Positions 10,560 to 20,405 of a DNA stretch of 64,000 nt are shown here, one piece after another. Below the pieces are notes generated by a model. It did not search any database. It had not been told where the DNA came from and worked only from the letters and a program-made list of their open reading frames with translations. The DNA is from Enterobacter sp. (GTDB lineage Bacteria > Pseudomonadota > Gammaproteobacteria > Enterobacterales > Enterobacteriaceae). Within the stretch, counting starts at the first letter, position 1. The number at the start of each line of letters is the position of its first letter. Both the position numbers and the translations under genes were made by a program. The stretch lies in NCBI GenBank assembly GCA_022649305.1, contig JALCNW010000007.1, forward strand, positions 1 to 64,000. Reading direction: 5' to 3'.

Positions 10560-11738
10560 ATGTTTGAAAAGCGTCACCGCATTACGTTGTTATTCAATGC
10601 CAACAAAGCCTATGACCGCCAGGTCGTGGAGGGTGTTGGCGAGTATTTGCAGGCGTCGCAATCCGAATGGGACATCTTCATTGAAGAGGATTTCCGTGCC
10701 AGCATCGACACCATCAAAGACTGGCTGGGTGATGGTGTTATCGCAGACTATGACGATCCTGTTATCCAGGAGATGCTGGTCGACGTTGACGTCCCTATTG
10801 TGGGCGTCGGCGGCTCTTTTCATTCCCCCGAAAAATATCCTCCGGTGCACTATATCGCGACCGATAACCACGCGCTGGTTGAAAGCGCCTTTTTGCATCT
10901 CAAGGAAAAAGGTGTAGATCGTTTTGCCTTTTACGGCCTGCCCGCGTCCAGCGGTAAGGGCTGGGCAATGGAGCGTGAATACGCATTTAGTCAGATAGTG
11001 GCGCAGGAGAAGTATCGCGGGGTGGTCTATCAAGGACTGGAGACGGCACCCGAGAACTGGCAGCATGCGCAAAACCGCCTGGCAGACTGGCTGCAAACGT
11101 TGCCGCCGCAAACCGGCATCATCGCGGTCACCGATGCGCGCGCACGGCATGTCCTCCAGGTATGCGACCATTTGCATATCCCGGTTCCTGAAAAGCTGTG
11201 CGTGATTGGCATCGATAACGAAGAACTCACGCGCTATTTATCGCGGGTGGCATTGTCGTCAGTCGCGCAGGGTACACGTCAGATGGGCTATCAGGCAGCC
11301 AAGTTACTCCATCGACTGCTGGATAACGAAACCCTGCCGCTTCAGCGCTTGCTCGTTCCGCCCGTACGCGTGGTCGAGCGTCGCTCAACGGATTATCGAT
11401 CATTAAACGACCCGGCAGTGATACAAGCGATGCACTACATCCGTAACCATGCATGCAAAGGGATAAAGGTTGAGCAGGTGCTGGACGCAGTGGGGATTTC
11501 ACGCTCCAACCTGGAAAAGCGCTTTAAAGAGGAAGTTGGGGAAACCATCCATGCGGTGATTCACGCAGAGAAACTTGAAAAAGCGCGCAGCCTGCTTGTC
11601 TCAACGTCGCTGTCGATTAATGAAATCTCGCAAATGTGCGGATATCCGTCATTGCAGTATTTCTATTCGGTGTTTAAAAAGGAATATGACACCACGCCAA
11701 AAGAGTATCGGGAGCGGTACAGCGAGGTGCTGGTTTAG
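10560..11738 (+). CDS. xylR: Xylose operon activator XylR
   Basis: This 392-residue regulator has an N-terminal LacI/PBP1-like D-xylose-binding domain (residues about 1-270, with TGIIAVTDARARHVLQVC) and a C-terminal AraC-type DNA-binding domain (about 285-390; VEQVLDAVGISRSNLEKRF and INEISQMCGYPSLQYFYSVF). With xylose bound, it activates xylA and xylF from the shared region at 6395-6767. The length equals E. coli XylR. Message ends at the hairpin at 11744-11776. Confidence 0.97.
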   Translation: MFEKRHRITLLFNANKAYDRQVVEGVGEYLQASQSEWDIFIEEDFRASIDTIKDWLGDGVIADYDDPVIQEMLVDVDVPIVGVGGSFHSPEKYPPVHYIATDNHALVESAFLHLKEKGVDRFAFYGLPASSGKGWAMEREYAFSQIVAQEKYRGVVYQGLETAPENWQHAQNRLADWLQTLPPQTGIIAVTDARARHVLQVCDHLHIPVPEKLCVIGIDNEELTRYLSRVALSSVAQGTRQMGYQAAKLLHRLLDNETLPLQRLLVPPVRVVERRSTDYRSLNDPAVIQAMHYIRNHACKGIKVEQVLDAVGISRSNLEKRFKEEVGETIHAVIHAEKLEKARSLLVSTSLSINEISQMCGYPSLQYFYSVFKKEYDTTPKEYRERYSEVLV

Positions 11739-11743
11739 TTAAG

Positions 11744-11776
11744 AAAAATGCCTTCCACACTGGAAGGCATTTTTTT
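11744..11776. terminator. Bidirectional rho-independent terminator between xylR and bax
   Basis: The stem ATGCCTTCCA/TGGAAGGCAT with loop CAC is flanked by A-run on the left and seven T on the right. It therefore works in both directions, for xylR from the left and for bax (minus strand, ending at 11781) from the right. Confidence 0.93.
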
Positions 11777-11780
11777 GGAA

Positions 11781-12617
11781 TTACATATGTGCGGCAATGA
11801 GGCGCTGGTTATCCTGGTACATCGCAAACAGATAATTGTTATAGCTCTGTCCCTGCGTGGAATAACCTTTAAGCTTATGAATCATCGTACTCGCGGTCAC
11901 TTCCTGATCCGCTTTACGCAGTTGAGCACGCGATTTACGGAATGAAGAATAGGCCGGGTGCGTGTTCAAATTCACCACATAGGCGTTCACCGAATCTTTT
12001 ACCGATTCAAACTGCGAATAGCCTTTCACTTTACCTGGCGCATTATTACAACGGCCCTTGGTGCACTTCATGCCAAAGAGATTGTTATTGTTGCGGGCCA
12101 GTTTTGATGTCCCCCAACCACTCTCTGCAGCGGCCATCGTCGCTACCATGCTGCCTGGGATAATATCTACACGCTCCAGCAGCGAGTTCCACGGCACACG
12201 ACGCGTGTTCCCGTTCCAGCTCACTTTGTAACGTGCTGCGATATTTTTCAGACGCGTGCGCTCAGTTGGCGACCAGCGGCTTTCGTACTGTTTCGAGACA
12301 AGCCAGTTACGATCCGCGGTAATCGCAGAGTTTTGGCTGGTTATATAAGGCATTACCGTCCGGAGAAACGCTTTTTTCCTTGGTGTCCCGGAAGGGTATT
12401 TTCGCAAATCAGGCAGTGAATTACTCTTTACACTATTGCGAGAATACTCTTGTTTACTGCTAACCTTAATCTTACTGCTTGTTGTCGTCGTCTTTATGAC
12501 GTGGGCTTTCTTACTCGTTGTATCCGTGTGCGTCTTCGCAAGCACCTCACCTGAAAAAGTCACGGTGAGCAACATGAGTATCGTAGCCCCAAATCGTCGT
12601 ATGGGAGTCGATATCAT
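11781..12617 (-). CDS. bax: Bax family peptidoglycan glucosaminidase
   Basis: This 278-residue exported protein starts with a signal-like stretch ending GEVLAKTH, then a low-complexity Ser/Thr/Lys-rich linker. The C-terminal half is a FlgJ/LytG-type glucosaminidase domain (SMVATMAAAESGWGTSKLARNNNNLFGMKC). The catalytic glutamate is expected in AAAESGWG, and YSQFESVKDSVNAYVVNLN is the conserved trailing block. The family hydrolyses peptidoglycan; the cellular role of Bax is not well defined. An AGGAG site precedes the ATG. It is divergent from malS. Confidence 0.92.
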   Translation of the reverse strand: MISTPIRRFGATILMLLTVTFSGEVLAKTHTDTTSKKAHVIKTTTTSSKIKVSSKQEYSRNSVKSNSLPDLRKYPSGTPRKKAFLRTVMPYITSQNSAITADRNWLVSKQYESRWSPTERTRLKNIAARYKVSWNGNTRRVPWNSLLERVDIIPGSMVATMAAAESGWGTSKLARNNNNLFGMKCTKGRCNNAPGKVKGYSQFESVKDSVNAYVVNLNTHPAYSSFRKSRAQLRKADQEVTASTMIHKLKGYSTQGQSYNNYLFAMYQDNQRLIAAHM

Positions 12618-12830
12618 TAGGTCTCCTGGTCGGATAATAAGCTTTCCAACCCTGTATTTTTTCTCAAAATTGAGAGCGGAATCTCAAATCATAGCAAAAA
12701 TAACCTTCAAGAGCACTCAAAGAAATAGTCCAAATCCGAAACTATGTCACCTGAAACTTGCTCACTTAAGCATCATTTCCGCAAATTTGTGTGCGATATC
12801 GCAGATAAGGGCCTAATTTTGCGCGGGATC

Positions 12831-12876
12831 ACTCATCCTCGCAGCTCCTCCTGGCAGAAAGCGCAGGGGGATGAGT
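12831..12876. promoter_or_regulatory. MalT boxes in the bax-malS divergent region
   Basis: Two near-consensus MalT boxes (consensus GGGGAKGAGG) flank a short spacer: GGGGATGAGT at 12867-12876 on the plus strand and GAGGATGAGT at 12831-12840 on the minus strand. A weaker GGAGGAGC lies between them. malS is a maltose-regulon gene in E. coli, activated by MalT with maltotriose. The remaining 314-base bax-malS gap shows AT-rich sequence without a gene. Confidence 0.72.
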
Positions 12877-12931
12877 CCCACGTCTTAACCAGATGGCAAA
12901 CTGGTTAAAATTGCCGCGACAGGAAAATGGA

Positions 12932-14962
12932 ATGAAACGCTCCGCTTTAGCCCTTCTGCTGTTACCCGCGATGGCAAATGCAGACTGGTCATCTCCTGGC
13001 TTCCCCGCGTTTAACGCAGAAGGAACCGGGATTTTCACCAGCCATGCAAAGCTCGCAAAGGGTACCCGTCCTCTGACCATCCGTTTTGACAACGCGTGCT
13101 GGCAGCCTACAGATGCCATAAAACTCAATGAGATGCTGTCACTAAAACCTTGCGAGAGCACCCCGCCACAGTGGCGTTTGTTCCGCGAGGGTGATTATCA
13201 GATGCGCATTGATACACGATCCGGTACGCCGACGCTGATGCTGTCAGTTCAGGGCGCAGCGGACAAACCCATCACCAACGTGGTTCGCCAGTGCCCTAAA
13301 TGGGATGGCAGGCCCCTCACCATCGACGTAGCGGATACTTTCCCGGAAGGTTCCGTGGTACGTGATTACTACAGCAAGCAGACCGCGACGGTACAGCAAG
13401 GGAAAGTCACCCTGCAACCCGCAGCTAACAGTAACGGTTTGCTGCTGCTTGAACGTGCCGAGACCGATAAAATCGCGCCTTTCAGCTGGCAAAACGCCAC
13501 GGTCTATTTCGTGCTGACGGACCGTTTTGTCAACGGCGACCCTTCCAACGACAACAGCTATGGCCGTCACAAAGACGGAATGCAGGAAATCGGCACCTTC
13601 CACGGCGGCGACTTAAAAGGACTGGCCAGCAAGCTTGATTACCTGCAACAGCTTGGCGTCAATGCGCTGTGGATAAGCTCACCGCTGGAGCAGATCCACG
13701 GCTGGGTGGGCGGTGGCACGAAAGGCGACTTCCCGCACTATGCTTATCACGGCTATTACACGCAGGACTGGACCAAACTCGACGCCAACATGGGCAGCGA
13801 AGATGATTTACGCCATCTGGTCGACGAAGCACACAAGCGCGGTATTCGTATTCTGTTTGACGTTGTCATGAACCATACCGGCTATGCCACGCTCGCGGAT
13901 ATGCAGGAGTACCAGTTTGGCGCGTTGTATTTACAGGGCGACGAGCTGAAAAAAACGCTGGGAGAACACTGGACCGACTGGAAACCCAAAGCCGGGCAAA
14001 GCTGGCACAGCTTTAACGACTACATTAATTTCAGCGATAAGGCAGGATGGGAAAACTGGTGGGGCAAGAAATGGATCCGCACCGACATTGGCGATTACGA
14101 CAATCCGGGTTTTGACGACCTGACCATGTCGCTGGCCTTTTTACCCGATCTCAAAACGGAATCCACCACGCCTTCTGGCCTGCCGAACTTCTATCGCCAT
14201 AAACCCGATACCCATGCAAAAGAGGTTGCAGGCTACACGCCGCGCGATTATCTGACCCACTGGTTAAGCCAATGGGTACGCGACTATGGGATAGACGGTT
14301 TTCGCGTCGATACCGCCAAACACGTTGAGCTCGCCGGGTGGCAACAGCTCAAAGAACAAACCACCGAAGCGTTAAAAGCGTGGAAACAGGCCAACCCGGA
14401 TAAAAAACTCGATGACGCGCCATTCTGGATGACCGGAGAATCCTGGGGCCACGGCGTCATGCAAAGCGATTATTACCGCCACGGCTTCGATGCGATGATC
14501 AATTTTGATTATCAGGAACAGGCGGCAAAAGCGGTGGACTGCCTGGCGGATATTGATCTGACCTGGCAGCAAATGGCGGAAAAGCTGCAAGGCTTTAACG
14601 TGCTGAGCTATCTCTCGTCGCACGACACGCGTCTGTTCCGCGAGGGCGGCCAACGCGCTGCTGAACTGCTGCTTCTGGCCCCCGGTTCTGTGCAAATGTA
14701 TTACGGCGATGAATCAGAGCGTCCGTTTGGCCCAACCGGTTCCGATCCGCTGCAAGGCACACGTTCAGAGATGAACTGGCAGGACGTCGCTGGCAGTCAG
14801 GCGCAGACTGTCGCTCACTGGCAAATACTCGGTCAGTTCCGTGCACGTCATCCGGCGATAGGCGAAGGCACACAAACGACGTTATCCCTTAAGCAAGGCT
14901 ACGGCTTTGTCCGCCAGCAGCAGGGCGATAAGGTGATGGTCGTCTGGGCCGGAAATCAATAA
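12932..14962 (+). CDS. malS: Periplasmic alpha-amylase
   Basis: This 676-residue GH13 enzyme has a short signal peptide (ALALLLLPAMANA) and an N-terminal module of about 190 residues. The catalytic barrel follows, with the GH13 conserved regions DVVMNHTG, GFRVDTAKH (nucleophile Asp), WMTGESWGHG (acid/base Glu) and LSSHDTRL (third carboxylate). It cleaves maltodextrins in the periplasm for uptake by the maltose system. I chose the ATG at 12932 because it starts the signal peptide and has AGGAAAATGG upstream; an in-frame ATG at 12893 lies beyond the ribosome-binding site. Confidence 0.96.
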   Translation: MKRSALALLLLPAMANADWSSPGFPAFNAEGTGIFTSHAKLAKGTRPLTIRFDNACWQPTDAIKLNEMLSLKPCESTPPQWRLFREGDYQMRIDTRSGTPTLMLSVQGAADKPITNVVRQCPKWDGRPLTIDVADTFPEGSVVRDYYSKQTATVQQGKVTLQPAANSNGLLLLERAETDKIAPFSWQNATVYFVLTDRFVNGDPSNDNSYGRHKDGMQEIGTFHGGDLKGLASKLDYLQQLGVNALWISSPLEQIHGWVGGGTKGDFPHYAYHGYYTQDWTKLDANMGSEDDLRHLVDEAHKRGIRILFDVVMNHTGYATLADMQEYQFGALYLQGDELKKTLGEHWTDWKPKAGQSWHSFNDYINFSDKAGWENWWGKKWIRTDIGDYDNPGFDDLTMSLAFLPDLKTESTTPSGLPNFYRHKPDTHAKEVAGYTPRDYLTHWLSQWVRDYGIDGFRVDTAKHVELAGWQQLKEQTTEALKAWKQANPDKKLDDAPFWMTGESWGHGVMQSDYYRHGFDAMINFDYQEQAAKAVDCLADIDLTWQQMAEKLQGFNVLSYLSSHDTRLFREGGQRAAELLLLAPGSVQMYYGDESERPFGPTGSDPLQGTRSEMNWQDVAGSQAQTVAHWQILGQFRARHPAIGEGTQTTLSLKQGYGFVRQQQGDKVMVVWAGNQ

Positions 14963-14968
14963 CCTTTT

Positions 14969-15008
14969 CCGTCTCCTCTTCTAAAGGTCCAAAAAGAAGA
15001 GGAGACGG
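14969..15008. terminator. Perfect 14-bp hairpin after malS, without a T-run
   Basis: CCGTCTCCTCTTCT at 14969-14982 is the exact reverse complement of 14995-15008, with a 12-base loop. No T-run follows on either strand, so it does not look like a standard intrinsic terminator. It could end or protect the malS message, or act in the leader of avtA, whose start is 136 bases downstream. Confidence 0.5.
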
Positions 15009-15144
15009 CCATAGAACAATCCTCTATCAAACCGTCAATTAATAACATTAACCAATAATCCCGCGCCCCTTTCACGATTTGCACCTGCGCATTTGTAGCG
15101 TTATGGTGGCGCACTCTTAGAATAAGTACGATAGATCACCTGCT

Positions 15145-16401
15145 ATGACTTTTTCACTTTTCGGCGACAAATTTACCCGCCATTCAGGCATTACGCGCCT
15201 GATGGAGGATCTCAACGACGGGCTTCGCACCCCGGGTGCCATCATGCTCGGCGGCGGAAATCCGGCACAAATCCCGGCAATGAATGAATACTTCCAAAGC
15301 CTGCTGGCAGAGATGCTACAGAACGGCAAAGCCACTGATGCACTGTGTAATTACGACGGCCCACAAGGCAAAACGGAACTGCTGTCTCTGCTCGCCACCA
15401 TGCTGCGCGATGAACTGGGTTGGGATATTGAACCGCAGAACATTGCACTAACAAATGGCAGCCAGAGCGCATTTTTCTACTTGTTTAACCTCTTCGCAGG
15501 ACGTCGCGCCGACGGCAGCACCAAAAAAGTGCTTTTTCCGCTGACGCCGGAATACATTGGCTATGCCGATTCGGGTCTGGAAGAGGATCTGTTCGTCTCC
15601 GCGCGCCCTAATATCGAGCTGCTGCCGGAAGGACAGTTCAAATATCACGTCGATTTTGAACACCTGCACATCGGTGAAGAGACCGGCATGATTTGCGTCT
15701 CGCGGCCAACTAATCCCACCGGCAATGTCATCACCGACGAAGAGCTGATGAAATTAGACGTGCTGGCGAATCAGCACGGCATCCCGTTAGTGATTGATAA
15801 CGCTTACGGCGTGCCATTCCCGGGGATTATCTTTAGCGAAGCGCGTCCGCTGTGGAACCCAAACATTGTGCTGTGCATGAGCCTCTCCAAGCTCGGTCTG
15901 CCGGGGACCCGCTGCGGCATCATTATCGCCAATGAAGAAATCATCTCCGCCATTACCAATATGAACGGCATTATCAGCCTTGCGCCCGGCGGTATTGGCC
16001 CGGCGATAATGAGCGAAATGATTAAGCGCAACGATCTGCTGCGGCTGTCCAATGAAGTGATTAAACCGTTCTATTATCAGCGTGTTCATGAAACGATCGC
16101 GACCATTCGCCGCTATTTGCCTGAAGAACGCTGCCTGATCCATAAACCTGAAGGAGCCATTTTCCTGTGGCTGTGGTTTAAGGATTTGCCAATCTCAACC
16201 GAACTTCTGTACCAGCGTCTGAAGAAACGTGGGGTGCTGATGGTGCCAGGCGATTACTTCTTCCCGGGGCTGGATAAACCCTGGCCGCACACCCATCAGT
16301 GCATGCGCATGAACTACGTGCCGGATCCAGATAAAATCGAAGCAGGCGTGAAAATCCTCGCCGAAGAGATTGAACTCGCCTGGCACGAAGGCGATTTGTA
16401 G
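15145..16401 (+). CDS. avtA: Valine--pyruvate transaminase (transaminase C)
   Basis: This 418-residue fold-type I PLP enzyme interconverts valine and pyruvate with 2-ketoisovalerate and alanine. The motifs TNGSQSAFFYLFNLFAG, SRPTNPTGNVITDEEL and the PLP-lysine region SLSKLGLPGTRCG (lysine near residue 247) are present. The length matches E. coli AvtA. The start at 15145 opens with the MTFSLFGDKF block expected for AvtA. It lies between malS and convergent ysaA, only 4 bases from the end of ysaA. Confidence 0.95.
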   Translation: MTFSLFGDKFTRHSGITRLMEDLNDGLRTPGAIMLGGGNPAQIPAMNEYFQSLLAEMLQNGKATDALCNYDGPQGKTELLSLLATMLRDELGWDIEPQNIALTNGSQSAFFYLFNLFAGRRADGSTKKVLFPLTPEYIGYADSGLEEDLFVSARPNIELLPEGQFKYHVDFEHLHIGEETGMICVSRPTNPTGNVITDEELMKLDVLANQHGIPLVIDNAYGVPFPGIIFSEARPLWNPNIVLCMSLSKLGLPGTRCGIIIANEEIISAITNMNGIISLAPGGIGPAIMSEMIKRNDLLRLSNEVIKPFYYQRVHETIATIRRYLPEERCLIHKPEGAIFLWLWFKDLPISTELLYQRLKKRGVLMVPGDYFFPGLDKPWPHTHQCMRMNYVPDPDKIEAGVKILAEEIELAWHEGDL

Positions 16402-16405
16402 CGGC

Positions 16406-16876
16406 TTACGCCAGATGCCGCAGACGTTCAGCGCGTAATCTGGCGGGGTCGACACAGCTTAACGCGTGGGTTGGGCAGGCAGCGACACAGGCAGGCCCGT
16501 CCGCGCGATGCGAGCACAAATCGCACTTCAACGCCTGCGTTTTTTCCGCCACCCGCGTGATCTGCATCGCGCCAAACGGGCAGGCGATCATACAGCTTTT
16601 ACAGCCGATACAGCGCGGTTGATCCACCTGCCAAACGCCAGCATAACGACGAATAGCCTGAGTCGGGCAGACGTTCGCACAGGGCGCATCTTCACACTGA
16701 TGACATGCCACCGCCGTCGTGTATGACCCGCCTTTCACCACCCGAATACGTGAAGAAAACGCCACGGCTGACACCGCCGCGCAATCCTGTGTTTCCTGAT
16801 GTGAAACGACACAGGCGACTTCGCAGGTGCGACACCCAATGCATTTCGCCGAATCCGCCATGATAAATCGGTTCAT
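16406..16876 (-). CDS. ysaA: YsaA, 4Fe-4S ferredoxin-type electron-transfer protein
   Basis: This 156-residue protein carries four cysteine clusters: CIGCRTCEVAC near residue 12, CHQCEDAPCANVCP, CIGCKSCMIACP, and CDLC with a later CVAACP. The pattern is that of HydN/DmsB/AegA-type ferredoxin subunits, which can hold up to four [4Fe-4S] clusters. No membrane anchor or Tat signal is visible, so it is probably a cytoplasmic electron carrier with unknown partner. It is placed just downstream of yiaJ, with a 3-base gap, and may be co-transcribed with it. Confidence 0.88.
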   Translation of the reverse strand: MNRFIMADSAKCIGCRTCEVACVVSHQETQDCAAVSAVAFSSRIRVVKGGSYTTAVACHQCEDAPCANVCPTQAIRRYAGVWQVDQPRCIGCKSCMIACPFGAMQITRVAEKTQALKCDLCSHRADGPACVAACPTHALSCVDPARLRAERLRHLA

Positions 16877-16879
16877 TCG

Positions 16880-17698
16880 CTACTCCGTACGTACGGTGAA
16901 TCCAAGCTCCTGCGAAATGGCGATTGCGGTTTCGCGTAGCGGTTTTAGCAGGTTCTTTTCACCCACCTGCTTCATGCGCGACGTCGACAGCGAAATGGAG
17001 ATGGCATACGGCACGCGGCCATGGATATCAAACACCGGCACCGCAATACAAGACACGCCCAGTTCGTTCTCTTCTTTATCCATCGCCATGCTGCGATCGC
17101 GGATTTCTGCCAGTTCATCATACATCGCGCCCAGTTCGGTAATCGTGTTGCGGGTCAACGGTTGGATAATCTCCTGGTGGCTCTGCCAGTAGCTCTCGAC
17201 ATAATCCTGATGACCAAATGCCATGTAAATCTTACCCATCGCCGAACAGTACAGCGGCATATGCTGGCCGATATAAGCGCGCGTGCGCAGCATGCCCGTG
17301 GTGGGTTCCAGCTTATAAATCAGAATCGCGTGATCGTCTTCACGGCTGGAGAAGTTCACGGTTTCGCCGGTGACCAGGTTCAGCGTCTCCAGGTGCGGCG
17401 CGGCCACATGAATGATGTTCAGCGACGACAGCGCTTTTTGCCCCACGGCGATAAATTTAGTGGTCAGGCGATAGCTCCCTGCGGCAGGCGCTGGCGTGAC
17501 ATAGCCGCAAGACTGCAAGCCCTGCAACAAACGATGCACGGTGCTTTTGTTTAGCCCTGCAAGTTCAGATAAATGCGCGAGTGGGCAGCCGTTCGGGTAG
17601 TTACTGAGGATCTCAATCAGCATCAGGCCGCGAAACAAGCTCTGGCTACCTGCTGGCCTCTCTTTTTCTTGCGTCATTTCGCTCTCTTTCATGCTCAT
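16880..17698 (-). CDS. yiaJ: IclR-family repressor YiaJ of the yia operon
   Basis: This 272-residue IclR-family regulator has an N-terminal winged helix (PLAHLSELAGLNKSTVHRLLQ) and a C-terminal effector domain (AMDKEENELGVSCIAVPVFD). It is divergent from yiaK and is known in E. coli and Klebsiella as the repressor of the adjacent yia operon. I prefer the ATG at 17698, preceded by GAGGAACATTTTG, over the TTG one codon upstream; ATGs at 17692 and 17677 are also possible. In Klebsiella, L-ascorbate 6-phosphate has been reported as inducer of this system. Confidence 0.94.
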   Translation of the reverse strand: MSMKESEMTQEKERPAGSQSLFRGLMLIEILSNYPNGCPLAHLSELAGLNKSTVHRLLQGLQSCGYVTPAPAAGSYRLTTKFIAVGQKALSSLNIIHVAAPHLETLNLVTGETVNFSSREDDHAILIYKLEPTTGMLRTRAYIGQHMPLYCSAMGKIYMAFGHQDYVESYWQSHQEIIQPLTRNTITELGAMYDELAEIRDRSMAMDKEENELGVSCIAVPVFDIHGRVPYAISISLSTSRMKQVGEKNLLKPLRETAIAISQELGFTVRTE

Positions 17699-17846
17699 CA
17701 AAATGTTCCTCGTTTTTCGCGTCCTGATGGTAGCGCAAAGTGTGGTTCAGTTCACGATCTCAACAGAAAAAACACAATGCATTGATTTTACAGGATTTTG
17801 AAAAACATGAAACTCGTTGATCTGACAAAAATTGATCGCTATATTT

Positions 17847-17873
17847 GAAATCAGATTTCGCATAGTGAAATTT
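17847..17873. promoter_or_regulatory. Overlapping palindromes upstream of yiaK, probable YiaJ operator
   Basis: GAAATCAGATTTC at 17847-17859 is a perfect palindrome around CAG. It overlaps a second imperfect palindrome TTTC-N7-GAAA at 17856-17870. Overlapping short palindromes just upstream of an IclR-regulated gene suggest the YiaJ operator. That assignment is inferred from position and symmetry, not from a known binding-site match. Confidence 0.5.
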
Positions 17874-17924
17874 AGAGATAAAAAAGCACTCACACACACC
17901 CATAAAGAGAACAGGAGAACAGGG

Positions 17925-19402
<1,478 letters not shown>

Positions 19403-19428
19403 GTTTCTGAAATATAAAGGAATGCGAA

Positions 19429-20355
19429 ATGACCAACACCGATTTTATTATTGGTGCGTACCCCTGCGCACCTTCGTTCCACCAGCAAGGGGAACAACAA
19501 GAAGCAACATTCTGGCGTGAACTTGCTGACACTCCGCACATTCGCGGCATTGAACAACCGATTCTTGAAAACCTGCATCCTTACGGCGACGACTGGCTGT
19601 TTCGCCACATACCGGGAGACTGGAAAATCGTTGCCACTGCGGTCATGGAAACCATGCGCCGACGGGGCAGCAACGGCGGCTTTGGTCTGGCGTCCGCCGA
19701 TGAAGACCAGCGTCGGGAAAGCATTGTGTTTTACCGTCATCTGCTTGAGAAGATTAACGCGGTCAACACCCGCTTTCCTGGCAAAGTGATAGCCCTGGAA
19801 ATGCAGGCCGCACCGCAAAAAGATAACGCGTCCGTTGAGCAGGCTACCGAGGCATTTGCTCGCTCAATCAATGAAATCAGCGCCTGGGACTGGTCCTGCG
19901 ATCTGGTGCTTGAACACTGCGATGCCATGACCGGCAGCGCTCCGCGCAAGGGTTTCTTACCGCTGGAACAGATACTGGATGTGCTGCGCGGAACGGACAT
20001 TAGCGTCTGCATCAACTGGGCTCGCTCCGCCATTGAAGGACGCAGTACCGACGTTCCTCTTCAACATGTGCAGGCCGCATTGAAAGCAGACAAGCTTGGC
20101 GCGCTGATGTTCTCAGGCACCACCGCCACCGGAGAGTACGGTGACTGGCAGGATCTACACGCGCCGTTTTCGTCGTTCTGCCCTGAAAGTTTAATGACGA
20201 CTGAACACGCCGCTGAACTCTTTACTGCGGCGCGCGCCGCAACGTTGAAATTCTCCGGTATCAAATTACTGGAAATAAATGCTAATGCTGACGTCAGCCA
20301 TCGCATCGCTATTTTGCGCGACGGCATTAGCGCTCTGAATAAAGCAAAAAAATAA
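19429..20355 (+). CDS. yiaX1: YiaX1, DUF4862 family protein of the ascorbate/ketogulonate operon
   Basis: This 308-residue soluble protein matches the DUF4862-type product encoded in Klebsiella yiaKLX1X2PQRS operons. No signal peptide or membrane segment is visible. Conserved-looking blocks are [51 protein letters not shown] and [11 protein letters not shown]. Alternating hydrophobic strands with E/D/H at strand ends hint at a TIM-barrel isomerase or epimerase fold, which is inference only. E. coli has TRAP transporter genes yiaMNO at this place instead. The biochemical function is unknown to me. Confidence 0.85.
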   Translation: MTNTDFIIGAYPCAPSFHQQGEQQEATFWRELADTPHIRGIEQPILENLHPYGDDWLFRHIPGDWKIVATAVMETMRRRGSNGGFGLASADEDQRRESIVFYRHLLEKINAVNTRFPGKVIALEMQAAPQKDNASVEQATEAFARSINEISAWDWSCDLVLEHCDAMTGSAPRKGFLPLEQILDVLRGTDISVCINWARSAIEGRSTDVPLQHVQAALKADKLGALMFSGTTATGEYGDWQDLHAPFSSFCPESLMTTEHAAELFTAARAATLKFSGIKLLEINANADVSHRIAILRDGISALNKAKK

Positions 20356-20405
20356 TAACAACATAATTTCGTTACAAATCCAGATACATTAACGAGACAT
20401 TAATT

